Below, in pieces: positions 12,701-22,454 of a stretch of DNA of 64,000 nt; the stretch's first letter is position 1, and each line of letters starts with the position of its first letter. Origin of the DNA: Hermatobates lingyangjiaoensis (lineage: Eukaryota > Arthropoda > Insecta > Hemiptera > Hermatobatidae); contig JAPFBL010000254.1 of NCBI GenBank assembly GCA_026182355.1, positions 5,205,001 through 5,269,000 on the forward strand, read 5' to 3'. The position numbers were made by a program, and so were the translations under genes. Under the pieces are notes generated by a model, which was not told the DNA's origin, did no database searches, and saw nothing but the letters and a program-made list of their open reading frames with translations.

Positions 12701-15155
12701 ACAGAAGTAAAGCCTTATAGTAAAATAGATGAGATATAGGTGCATATATACAAGAAAAAAAGTGTTAGAACTTTACAGTCAAGAAGAAGTTTAATTGTCA
12801 AGGGAAGTTACCTGTAATAGAGAGAAAATAGAAAGCGTTTATTCTGAATTTTAAAAAGTGATATGAACGTAATCAAGTTGGCTTACCTTTCTAGTATTTG
12901 AAGTGCGCTTGATTTCTTAATGTTGTTCATATTGCAGATTGTTATTCCTGGGAAGGGAATCTCGTCTAAATTGACCATGGTTGGAGATAGAGATACTATG
13001 ATGGGATTATCTCGAAACTTCAGGAACAGATTCGATATAAAGAAACATGCTGTTCCTCCTGCTAATAATACTGCGGTTATCCAGAATAACCTCAAACAGA
13101 TTAAAGAAAGGTTAACATCCAAATAGAGCCTCATGTAAAACGCTTCCGACTTAGGAAGATTATTTTCCTGTCAAGTTTAATGAATAAATATACATTCAGC
13201 AAATAAATATGTCATTCGCCGTCCTAAGCATTGACCTAATTCTGTGGTGGTTTGTGTTTTACTTACTACTTTTAGTTTAAGTAGTTCCCGCTGTTTCTGG
13301 TTTCTAGAAACCCATGAATGAAGAACAATCAAAATAAATTGAAGATAATCGTAAAGTGGAAGGCATGCTGCCACAAAAAATCTCAAGTGGTCTATATCAA
13401 CTTTACTGTATGTACTGGTACTCTTTTACAGTACTATAAGTAATGTACGAATTGGTTTTGAGATTTCAGTGCATTTATACATTTTAAGATCCCCAGATTA
13501 GAATTTTAATTTTTTTTATAATCTTTGGCTGTGTGTATGGGTACGAATTCAAAAGTTGTTAACTCAACTATTGAAGTATGGTTGAAATCGAAATCGGGTT
13601 TTATATAAAACGCTTTTTCTTCGGCTACGCAGACTTTTTTTTGCAAATGTAACGAGTTTTAGTAACTTCTTTGGTAAGACGTTATTGTTTTATGAATGTT
13701 GAAATTAAGAAATAATTTAAAAAACATATTACTATCAGTAACAATATTGAAATTGTCGTTTGTCTCATATAACGTTAATTTATTCTTGTATCATTATTGT
13801 ACTATAATGCATCCCTCGAGGACATTTTAAGAGCAGACCAGTTTCAAGAGCCTTGTAAAATACAATGCTCTTTTAAAGTGGTTTTAAACAAAATGATGAC
13901 ATTCGTGCTTTCTTTAGGGAATCAATTTAATTATCCTATTTAGAATGGACACTGGTTCGTCTAGCTTTTTTAGAGAGAGCTTGTGTGCTGACTTCTGTTC
14001 AACCATGTTTGGCCGACTCATCGAATTCTGGTGTTCAGAAACTCAGATAAGAATCTCTGCGTCACTGGCCATTAAAATATATGTTTAAAGTTTTATTATT
14101 TTGGTAGTGATGAAACCTGGAAAGTACATGAAGTCGAGTGGGCCGGCGAGAATGAATCATGGGGCGGGCTTGGCGGGATGAAGAAAGAAATTGTAGTGCC
14201 TCAACGAACTAATATTAGCAATATGTTCATCCCATCCTGAGGCTGATGCCTTGAACAATTGCATAATGGTTATATTTACTACTACTAACTGAACATAAGT
14301 GCGTGTAGGCTCTTCGCAATGCTAACATGCTTATCGATGTGCTGAAGATTCGATTTTTTAATCTTGGTTAACATTTTTTATACATAAATCTCTTTTACGC
14401 GAAGAGATCATTCCCTATGCTGTATATTGTGACTCCTTAAAGACCCCATATACTAATATATTTGAGTAAAGAGGAATGTAGGGCGTCAGATGTGAACATC
14501 CCAGAGATATGACTCTCCCTTAAGTAGAATGTGTATGGCGTAAGAAATCAAATAAACAAACCAATCAAAGGCGAAGGCTTAAAAGAGTGAGGGTCAACAA
14601 CAGATAGGTGTACATGATCTGTACAAGCAAACCACAATGATAATAGTATATCTTCATCAACGTAAGCTTTTTCGAATGTTAGTCTTGGTGGTACCAATCT
14701 AAACAGAAACAGACTAGCTTCCATTTTGTGTGGGTCAAACTCTTAGGAACCTGATTCGTGCTCATAGATAGTAATAATGATATGCTTCCTGATAAAAATT
14801 GATGCGGGAAGAAGTACCCTGTTGTTATACTTCTTAACATAGAAACTGTTACACGTATGCATAGGTTACTTGTCCTACGTTACTGCTATGTTGTTAATAT
14901 TTAAACTTTTAAACGTGTAGTAAATATTTTGTTCAACTTTCTTTCATTTCTCTTTCTCATATTTACCCGAGAAACGCTTGATATCAGATGGTATTAAATA
15001 TATGCTAATTTAAAAAAAGCAAGTATTGTAAGAAAAATGAAAATTTACCTTTCGAAAAATGAAAGTTGTACGTTTCCTATGAACCGCAATCCATGAAGTG
15101 AAGAGCTTTGTGAATATTTTATTAAAGTGTTAGTAAACCATTTCTTCTTTGCCAT
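705..15155 (-). CDS. ppk: ppk-like gene 2: DEG/ENaC (pickpocket) channel subunit, 3' end outside window
   Basis: Tandem paralogue of gene 1 in the same orientation. Coding exons in order: 15155-15049, 13090-12887, 7122-6993, 6932-6784, 5656-5455, 1467-1197, 764-705. That is 1123 bases, 374 codons plus one base, all in phase. Seen: HG motif (SSSLHGLRFIG), TM1 with LFWITAVLLAGG, FPGITICNMNN, LTDEGTCCRFN, NWTPEHGYG, YYCSSENSVGYK, CFFEEERTLRFYQTYSQRNC. The exons for the last cysteine motif and TM2 are expected to the left of position 1. Oddities: a GC-AG intron after exon 5, a GAG acceptor before exon 2, a weak GTCAGT donor after exon 4. No stop or frameshift was found in the part seen, so it is probably functional. 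Exons are more AT-rich than those of gene 1. Confidence 0.92.
1197..1467 (-). CDS. ppk: ppk-like gene 2, exon 6 (cysteine-rich, fused)
   Basis: 271 bases, acceptor TTTCAG, donor CCAC|GTGAGC, phase 0 in and 1 out. It encodes VMLHNPLEMVKMTSFG, PSGKETRYVITPTII, CFFEEERTLRFYQTYSQRNC and CRCVLQYMP. It equals exons 6 and 7 of gene 1 (64 + 207) with no intron between them. Confidence 0.93.
1576..1648 (-). repeat. tRNA-like relic (SINE-like)
   Basis: The minus strand carries an A-box (TGGCGCATTGGTAGCGC) and a B-box (AGTTCGATACC) at tRNA spacing, but the acceptor and T stems do not pair. It is probably a fragment of a tRNA-derived SINE in intron 5 of ppk gene 2, not a working tRNA. Confidence 0.55.
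3141..3275. repeat. single arm of a foldback family between (TA)n tracts
   Basis: GTTCAATATAGACAAAGAAAC to GACGGTTGGAGACCG is nearly the same as the left half of the palindrome at 34856-35084, and is bordered by (TA)n on both sides. Confidence 0.75.
3191..3226 (-). ncRNA. hammerhead-ribozyme-like motif
   Basis: Identical core layout to 34996-35031 (TCTC, CTGAAGA, GGTT/AACC, GAAA, ATTA, GAGA) in the single-arm copy. Confidence 0.5.
3299..3482. repeat. foldback repeat, about 66-base arms
   Basis: The left arm (from ATTAAAAGGATATTACAGG) is the reverse complement of the right arm (CCTGTACTATCCTTTTAATC end), with a spacer of about 45 bases. (TA)n lies on its left. Confidence 0.85.
3523..3690 (+). 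pseudogene. Penelope-like element N-terminal ORF fragment
   Basis: Encodes VRRIESLSLKVVNAETAVNF and CLKEDLLPIYTNIY. A homologous reading (LESVNKKLVNAEAAAYFNNI, CLREDLLPLYTNIY) occurs at 35338-35506. This looks like the N-terminal part of Penelope-like ORFs. It runs straight into a (TA)n tract. Confidence 0.6.
4603..4647. repeat. short perfect hairpin
   Basis: GGTTGGTAGTGGAGGTAG and its near-perfect complement form a stem of about 19 base pairs with a 6-base loop. It has no T-run behind it and no gene next to it; purpose unknown. Confidence 0.8.
5455..5656 (-). CDS. ppk: ppk-like gene 2, exon 5, with GC donor
   Basis: 202 bases, acceptor GTTACAG, phase 2 in and 0 out. It encodes PLSYVLRIKSLFKSTNWTPE, PWRPLGSGSNVGLTVTLD and YYCSSENSVGYK. 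The exon ends AAG|GCAAGT, a textbook GC-AG donor, and joins exon 6 as GYK-VMLHNP, matching GFK-VLLHNP in gene 1. Confidence 0.9.
6784..6932 (-). CDS. ppk: ppk-like gene 2, exon 4
   Basis: 149 bases, acceptor ACTTCAG. It encodes VTQNCEEMILDCKWKG and LTDEGTCCRFNMVDW. The donor is GT|GTCAGT, phase 2. The GT two bases earlier would give phase 0 and fail to join exon 5. The exon then has exactly the length of exon 4 in gene 1. Confidence 0.88.
6993..7122 (-). CDS. ppk: ppk-like gene 2, exon 3
   Basis: 130 bases, acceptor TTTGTAG, donor AGG|GTAAGA, phase 2 in and 0 out. It encodes SKEGVLSWERRMLHDLC and then an acidic stretch up to FTAFLDFMFR. It is identical in length and phase to exon 3 of gene 1 but much more AT-rich and diverged in sequence. 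Confidence 0.87.
7266..9790 (+). repeat. repeat family X, copy 1 (long)
   Basis: About 2.1 kb without the inserted MITE. It starts near the palindromic CTTTACTATAAGTAAAG motif and continues through AAATTCGATCTCCAGATTTTG, many poly-T runs and GGGAAACTTTGTCTTAAATC to about 9790. It matches the inverted copy at 57165-59160 throughout. No protein is recognisable; it is probably a non-autonomous transposon. Confidence 0.8.
7290..7726. mobile_element. pogo/Tigger-type MITE inside a repeat X copy
   Basis: 437 bases. The ends CAGTAGAACCCCCTTTATCC and (reverse) CAGTAGAACCCTGTTTATCC are inverted repeats, flanked by TA at 7288-7289 and 7727-7728. The inverted X copy near 59145 has the uninterrupted site. 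There is no transposase. It contains a 22-C run (7676-7697) and an internal repeat of CTCAAAACAACGGCAAAA. Confidence 0.85.
9790..10140 (+). repeat. repeat family X, right-end fragment
   Basis: A diverged second run of the X right end: GAAGGAGGTCAGATAAACAG, GATCCACTGGATGTGG and CATATTCTCTTGTAAACG align with the same order in copy 1. Confidence 0.6.
10605..10985 (+). repeat. repeat family X, right-end copy with complete terminus
   Basis: Starts TTTTAAATGGGAAGCTTTGTC and ends with TTTACTTATAGTAAAGTTGAG then GGCCACTCCAG, also seen at the inverted copy's end near 57160. This defines one terminus of the family. Confidence 0.75.
11690..12095 (+). pseudogene. Jockey-like LINE reverse transcriptase C-terminal fragment
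   Basis: The plus strand reads DSFKDLVYKGVVRSVMTYGL, then, after a stop and frame change, NKCARLIARAPWYARNVDIH and HPNLLVQAL. This is the 'LYKxxIRxVxxYGxExW ... NKxLRxIxxAPWxVRNxxIH ... HPN' tail of Jockey-type LINE reverse transcriptases. It is heavily decayed and lies in intron 2 of ppk gene 2. Confidence 0.7.
12887..13090 (-). CDS. ppk: ppk-like gene 2, exon 2 (TM1)
   Basis: 204 bases, the same length and phase as exon 2 of gene 1. It encodes LFWITAVLLAGGTACFFISN (TM1) and IPFPGITICNMNN. The donor is AG|GTAAGC. The acceptor must be TTTGAG, a rare GAG acceptor. An upstream in-frame acceptor would add 16 residues and spoil the length match. Confidence 0.9.
15049..15155 (-). CDS. ppk: ppk-like gene 2, exon 1 (N-terminus, HG motif)
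   Basis: 107 bases, start ATG at 15155, donor AG|GTAAAT, phase 2. The encoded N-terminus begins MAKKKWFTNTLIKYSQ, followed by SSSLHGLRFIGNVQLSFFER. It aligns with SSMHGLKYIG of gene 1 and joins exon 2 as Arg-Leu-Phe-Trp. A TTGCAG just upstream of the ATG may be a 5' UTR acceptor. Confidence 0.88.
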
Positions 15156-15253
15156 TTTTGATCAGTCTGCAAGAATTTTTCTGTTCAATCGTAAAATTTG
15201 TATGAATATATATAAATAGTTATTTTCTTTATTAGTAAAATTGCGTATAAATA

Positions 15254-15564
15254 CAGTGATAACTCGGTATTTGAACGACTTTGAACTCGAGCAAATTGAA
15301 GTTCGAACAGAGTTATCGAAAAATTTATGCACCTAGAATTTAAACATAATTCGAACAGTTGTCCAAACTTTTAGTAGTTCATGTACTCGTTTTTAAAGAG
15401 AAACCTACAGTATATCAAAAAAGTAACACCTATATGATATGACCGAACCGATCCCATTTCCTATTATGTATCTCTTATGGGAAAATTAGTTCTGGTTTTT
15501 GACCAAATCGGTTGTCGACCAAAATTCTGGAACGAATTATGGTCTCTGAACCTACGTGCCACTG
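15254..15564. mobile_element. pogo/Tigger-type MITE near ppk gene 2 start
   Basis: 311 bases between TA dinucleotides (15252-15253, 15565-15566). The ends CAGTGATAACTCGG and, reversed, CAGTGGCACGTAGG share the CAGTG start, and the GAACnACTTTGAAC-like interior is typical of this MITE class. It lies about 100 bases upstream of the gene 2 start codon, so it could sit in the promoter or 5' UTR. Confidence 0.6.
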
Positions 15565-17764
15565 TATAGGGTTCCCTCATTGTAGGAAATACCAATTTTA
15601 GAAGAAAAATCAAGCATTGTGATACATACTGACAATGATTATTTGGAAATTAAAAATGTTCAAAAAATTGAAATTTTAACACGATGAAACTGCTATTTGT
15701 GTAGTAATGTAAGTAAAGAGTTATTTATTGAACGTTAGATTTTTCAGTAAAATGTTGAAAAATTTAAAACTTGAAATGGTCATAAGCAATATTTTTATGG
15801 CGAGTTGATATTTATACAAGGCATTAGTAATACAAGTAATGAGTTCGTAATAATTAATTTAATTACCAATCATTCAAAAACTATTTTTTATTAATTTCTT
15901 ACTTATAATGCTCGTCCCAGTGGTTACTCTGACACCTTAAATTTTAAGGTTTTACCCTCTGTGTTTTATTGCACTGTACCGTAAGGTTCACCATCAAACT
16001 GCTGTTTCCCAGAAGGCATGTCTATTCCATGCGTTTTCAAAAAAAAAAAAAAAAATACCTGGATGGATATTCCAAGTTATATCTTCCTAGTAGTGCATAA
16101 TTCATTTCTTAGAATTGATTATAGAAAGAATGGTCCCTCAAGGGTATGCTTAGACTTCGACAAGTGTAACCTCCCTTTTTACAAGTATTTCTATTAATCT
16201 AGTCAATTTGACTCAACAGAGTGAATGGGATAGCATTTCTAAATATACTGTTGTCATTTATTGAACGGAGTTTGATGACTGTTAAAACAATCGAGCAAAA
16301 ACGAGAAGGAGTTCAACAGGAGAAAATTGATTTAAGATTAAACACAACGTTTTCTTAGCTGCTGCCAAGTCGTCAATAGCAGTTTTAATGTTCACATTCT
16401 TAAAATATTAGATTTCCAACGTAAATGAAAAAAAAAATTACAAAAGGACTGACTTTTCAGATTATGGTAAACTCACTGAATTTGAATAATATTTGAATAA
16501 CAAAATTGATTTTAAAATGTATTTCCTCTATAAAATAAAGTTAAACATACTTATAAAAGTTTTTTGTAACCTTACTGTAACCTCAAGAATTATTAAGGTG
16601 ATCATCAAATCGTTTTCATATCTCACTTCTAGTATTTGTACTGTGTCAATTATTGTTCATTATGAATTATTTTGATTTTTTATTTCGAAATATTTGTGCA
16701 GTTATAATGACTGTTTTCAAGTATATTGTAACGTTGATCTAAATAAAGCAGTGATTTGATGTCAACAAACACTGCAGAATTCCTAACATGTATACATAAT
16801 GTATGTGTACAGTGTAGAGCAGTCACACTACTTAATTCATGACTACGAAGGAATAAATCATCACAAAACAAAAGAAATAAGGGCAGCTGTGCCGAGGCTT
16901 TGAGGTAGGCTATCACAGAGTTGTATTATCTTCATATTTGTATCCATCATGTATTGATGTATATCTTATCTTTGAAAATTATTTATACAATAATAGTTGT
17001 ATCATTTCACATTTTCCTCTGTTTTGTATGAATATGAAAAAGCTTTTGAATGAAACTGAAATGTTGGTTATGAGAGTTTCTGTTGAATGTCAAATGATGC
17101 CATTTTTCTGAATATTTTAGTTGCTTGTCTATAGGCTTGTAGACAGCTGTATCTCATATTCTTATTTTCGTCTTACTTTAACACTATTTATATATTTTAA
17201 TGATATGACGAAAAAAGATTTTGGTTGAAGCTCTAGTAACTTCCATTTTTCCTCTAATATTTTCGTGATTTCTTTTATATTATGAAATACTATTTTCCTG
17301 TTTATAATGAATAAGTTTAGAAATTGAAACTTATTCATTTTAAACATGAAATTTTTCATTTTTAAATTTCTGCCTATAAAAAAATTGGAAATGAAACCGA
17401 AACTTCTATTCTTTGACTTTGTTTTGAACCTTGAAACCTTTTTTTGTACTCCCAGAAGTATTCTACATATCTGCTGAAGTCATTAGTATATAACCGAAAT
17501 TGTGGAAAAATATTCGTTTCTGTATTATTTATTACTTTCAAGTTACATATGTATGATTATCTATAATATAGAGAGACGGTTGATTTTAAGTTTGAATTCC
17601 CTTAAGTTTTCATTCACAGATATTGGGAGAAGGCCTGGGTTCTGAGGTATGGATTTTTGTGTTTAGAGCTTAGAACGTGATGATATGTATGTCGAAAGTA
17701 CTTTGACAGTTCAAATTAATTGAAAATTCCCTTTTTTTCTTATAAAAAAAGGTAAGTTTATTGC

Positions 17765-17897
17765 ATTTGATTTTGTGGCATGATGGAGAGGGATAATGGC
17801 TTACCTGAAGTAGGACGCAATAGATGAAAAGCAGGAGAAAAAAAATCTGGCTATTGGCGGTGACTGAATGATCAAGTGGCGGAATACTGGCTTTCTG
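17765..17897. repeat. dispersed repeat, copy 1
   Basis: ATTTGATTTTGTGGCATGATG through GCTATTGGCGGTGACTGAAT to AATACTGGCTT matches 19704-19835 with scattered changes. Same orientation; nature unknown. Confidence 0.75.
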
Positions 17898-19225
17898 TCG
17901 ATACTCCGACCAGTATTAGTCACTTTGTCGTCCGTCATCTCCTCGACCTTGCCTTTTTAATCTTACAAATTACTCCTCTCCATAAAACAACTGGATCCAT
18001 TAGTTTTTTATGTCGAATATTGTTGGCCCAATTGGTGTCAACATGATTATAAGTCACTTTGCAAATATTAGCATACATTCAAAATGGAGACCGGATTATT
18101 TTGATACCATAACGATAATAGCATAGCAATGGCTTCATCGTTTAAAATCAGAACAGTTTATATATTGCAGTCAGACATATATTCTATTAATGAAAATGCA
18201 GTATTTTCTATTTATCCAATACAATCGAGATGGGTGCCGTTATATTAAAGGACGAAGGTCTCCAAATCTCGGAGTTTTCATATCAGATACAGAAATTCTT
18301 GCACACTCGCTCCTTCAGAGACTGCGATACCAGCAACTCCTTAAGATACTGTTTGTCTCTAGTGCCCACAGTTGTCTTGTTGAAAATCTAATGAACATTA
18401 TCAATGCAAAATTTAGGACTCTCCATTCAAATAAACCGTGATTGTGGTTGGGAAATAACTAAAATGTAAGTCCATTATGAAATTGGTTACATTTTTGACT
18501 CATGCAAATCTCAAGATTAGCCTAAGTATGGACATTGGAAACAGTATTTCTGGAAATAAGGAAAAAGAAAACAAATTAAATCCAATGGTATATTTTTTTA
18601 AATTTTAAATAGTTATATAGTAAGTATTTTTTAAAGCAAGTTTTTAAACAGATACTACCTTTTGGAGATAACATTTAAATAATTTTCCATTCACACATAT
18701 TTATGGTATAATTAGGTTTAAAATCAATTTTAGTTTTAATTTATTCCTGTCTAACATTCTATTATTGAGTAAATTATGTTGGCGATAAGTTGATGAATTT
18801 ATGCGAATATTGTTAATTCAAACTGAGATATGGGAAATCCTAATTTTATTCAATGAATAATGGAACAAGAAGAATCTAATCTCGAAATTAAAGAAATGTT
18901 ATGGGAAAAGAAGGCGTTTTGAGCGATGTTCTTCTTGAGTTGCATCTACTAATGAAGAAGGTGAGAGGATACAGGGAGAAGACTGTTAGGTGAGGACTTG
19001 TAGGTCAATTCCAACCAGCCAGTACTCTGCCTCTCTCACCATTCCGATGAGCAGGTGTAACCTGATGAAGAAGCTTTAAGTGTTCGAAACGAGTTTTTAT
19101 TTCAAACACGTGGTTTGTGTTCTGGAACTTCCTTTTGATTGTTCACACTGAGCAGATACCACACAGTGACTGATTGCACAACTGCTCATTTATTAGCTGG
19201 GTATTGGAATCCGTTCCCCATAGAC

Positions 19226-19525
19226 CAGCGGTCTCAGCCTTCCTTGGCCCATTCATCCCTCTCGCCCACCCCCCGCCCCTCTTCTTTACAAGCTAATATA
19301 TACATTGATTATGTTTATAATATGATTTTACAAATTAAATGCTTATTACAATTATTGATCGATATATAAAATATTAATTATTTCAATCAATTTTTGTAAT
19401 TTATAATTAGGATGCTTAAAACTATAATAGCTTCCCTCACTCTGTAAACCTACTGTGCTCGTATTCATCCCCTAAAACTCAAAATTCAGTCCTGGGGGTG
19501 AATTTCACCCCCATTGAGAAGACTA
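19226..19525. mobile_element. possible hAT-type MITE
   Basis: It starts ACCAGCGGTCTCAGCCTTCC and ends with CCCCCATTGAGAAGACTATGG, recalling the 'GCGGTTCTCAACCTT...AAGGTTGAGAACCGC' ends of hAT MITEs. The inverted-repeat match is imperfect. It lies in the intergenic region between the two ppk genes. Confidence 0.35.
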
Positions 19526-19703
19526 TGGACCATTCCGACAATACATCGAGAAGTTTTCACAAAACATTCGTTTTCTTTTGTCAGAATATATACTTTTCTC
19601 ACTCCGTTCACATTAAAACTGACTTACTTATTCTATTTAATAAGTAGTTTACTTAAATAAACATGAATATGAACACATAGAGTTTGAAACGCAATGTTTC
19701 AAA

Positions 19704-19835
19704 CATTGATTTTGTGGCATGATAAAGAGGCATAATAGCTTACTTGAAGTAGGTCGAAATATATGAAAAGCACCAGAAAAAAAATCAGGCTATTGGCTGT
19801 GACTGAATAATCAAGTGACGAAATACTGGCTTGGT
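19704..19835. repeat. dispersed repeat, copy 2
   Basis: The copy of 17765-17897, in the intergenic region between the ppk genes. Confidence 0.75.
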
Positions 19836-21007
19836 CATTCAAGATCACATACAGAAACTTAATATGTGGAATTTTTTTAAAATTTTAAGAAAAACCAACA
19901 TCTATGTATTAGAGAAAGGGAAATGCTCTCCGAATATATTTCCTTTCCTTCCCGCTGTTGAAGCAATAACTCTTAAACCGTTAATTAGATGAAACTAGAG
20001 GAATTGACAAAATCTTCATACCAAGCTATAGTGGTGGCACGATCAGCACTGATGGCAACACTTACGTGAAAGTATATTGACTTTGAAAGCATATTTCCTT
20101 AATGGTATTGTATTGTTAAGAAACTTTAGTCTTATTCATTCATCTTTATAATATTTAGTTTCTAAATTTAATAGTACTTATAATACAAAGATACTTGTAT
20201 ACAAATACTTGGACGATATGGAGAAAGTCTCCTAGTAAAATGTTTTATTAACCATACAAATAGTTTTGAACTTATTTGGTTTTCTTCAGGTTTCTTATAA
20301 TGAGATGGTAATCTCAAAACATTACATCTCAGGACCTAAAATTATCCTACTTGTCGAAGCACGTTTAAAACTTTCTTTATGTGAAGACCATCCATGCTTT
20401 CCAAGAATTAGTAAATATCACATGGTAACTGACTATACAACTAAAGAACTAACTAGTACTTTACAACGCCACGTGATATTTTCTGAACAATTTTTAAAGC
20501 ACATGCCACCTCATATCTAACTTTAAATCGTTACAATAAATTGAAATATTTTTTAGTTAATTTATGAGACTAATTGTTGTATAGGAAGTAAAAGTTATAA
20601 ATATTTCGTTTAAAACATAGTGACATGAACTTTGTAAACCATAAACTTCAAATTTAGTTCCGTTGAACAGTTATGCAATCAATTAGTATGTGGCATTTTG
20701 ACTATACTAACTAGTATACTAACTAGTATTTGAGTTGTAATGTCTAGATGTTACATTTTGAAATTGAGATTACTATGTATTGTAAAAGCATCGTAGCAAG
20801 CTTAGGTAGCGGTACAAATTAATTTTAAAGCATGGTAAATGATTTTAAGCATCTAAATATTGTTCATAATGATTTTTATACAATCATTAAAAAATTGAAA
20901 CATCAGCGAGAGTGAATGGCAATTTCCAGTTATTTAGTTGAAAAACTTTACTCTCTATTAATGAGCAAGCAAGGTCTAATTTTTTCTGTCGCTATGAACA
21001 ATTTTAG

Positions 21008-21189
21008 TCAAGGAGTGAATGGTATTTGAGAAGTGTAGTGATCCCATATCTTCATTTCGTCTTCTTTTTCAATGTTGACTCTCTTCTTGCGATAGGAGCA
21101 GAATATCCTGAGACTAATGTAGAACAGGATTTCAACGAGACTGAGGAAGCTGAAGCCCATGCACAGCCCGAGAATGCCTCCAGTGTTGG
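21008..21189 (-). CDS. ppk: ppk-like gene 1, exon 11 (TM2, stop)
   Basis: Acceptor GTTTCAG, phase 1. It encodes NTGGILGLCMGFSFLSLVEI, covering the pore/TM2 with the Gly-Phe-Ser selectivity filter, then a basic juxtamembrane CSYRKKRVNIEKE and a short tail ending IPFTP and TGA. No convincing poly(A) signal was fixed close by. Confidence 0.92.
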
Positions 21190-22359
21190 CTGAAACAAAC
21201 ATTACCTTATGCTTCGTGTTAAGCCATATACCTTAGTATTATCATATTAAAAGTCGAGGGTACTTTCTAACTATAATAATGTATGTATTGATATAGCTTA
21301 TCGCCTACTCATTCTTCAAATACAAAATTGGTTCTTGAGGATTAGATCCAAATTGGACCTAACACAGTGTCACGTGTTCATTCAAACTAAACAGTTGTTG
21401 TTAAAATCCACAGACTATTTTTCTTGTCAAAAAATCTTAAATGTAATACTTAGCTTTCTCTTTCAAAATTTTATACTTCTACCTATGAAAAAGATTTTTA
21501 ATAAAAACCGAAACGTTGGAAATGAGAGTTAATTTGAATCTGAAAAACTGACCGAGTCCTGATGAACTTTATATATATATATATATATATATAGATAAAA
21601 GTATCGACTGTGAAATAGAAACAAAATTAAAGTTTATCAGGACTCGATCAGTTCTTCAGGTTCAAATTAAACTTTCATTCTAACGTTTCGGTTTTTATGA
21701 AAAACCTTTTCCATAGGCAGAAGTATAAAATCTTGAAACAGAAAAACTAAGTATTACATTAAAACATTTTTACAAGAAAAATAGTCTCTGGATTTTTACA
21801 ACTGTCTAGTTTCAATCAACACGTGTCACATTTATCAGGACTCGGTCAGTTCTTCAATTTCAAATTAAACTCTCATTGCCAACGTTTCGGTTTTTATTGA
21901 AAACGTTTACTTAGGCCTATCAAAACAGGATACATAAGAAAAATATATTCATTCAAAAATCAAACATACATAAAAAGTGCAATTAGTTACAAATAAGAAA
22001 TTACAGTAGAAATTTTGACAATACGTTAGTGAGAGAACTTATAGAAGTATAAAGTTTAGAAACAGAAAAACTAAGTATTAAATTAGAGATTATTTTATTG
22101 TCAATAGGCTTAGGTTAGTGTTTTAATTGTCAAAATTTCTATTGTAATATGTTATTTGCAACTAATTGTGCTTTTTATATATGTTTGATTTTTGTATGAT
22201 TGAATTATTTCTTATATTTCCTCTGTTTTGTAGACCCATGAAAAAGGTTTTAAATCCGAAACGTTGACATTGAGAGTTTAATTTGAACCTGAAGAACTCA
22301 CCGCGTCCTGATAAACTTTAATTATATATAAATATATATATATATTATATATAAATATA

Positions 22360-22454
<95 letters not shown>

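Larger units (their letters stand above)
15156..21007. other. intergenic region between the two ppk genes
   Basis: 5.9 kb that must hold the promoter of gene 2 and the 3' UTR of gene 1. Besides a pogo-type MITE, a direct repeat and a possible hAT MITE, no coding signal stands out. The short open frames at 18190 and 19139 show no family motif. Confidence 0.6.

Noticed and set aside
19050..19110. CTGATGA...TTCGAAACGAG as another hammerhead
   Set aside because: Core words are present, but there is no U before the cleavage position and stem I does not pair.
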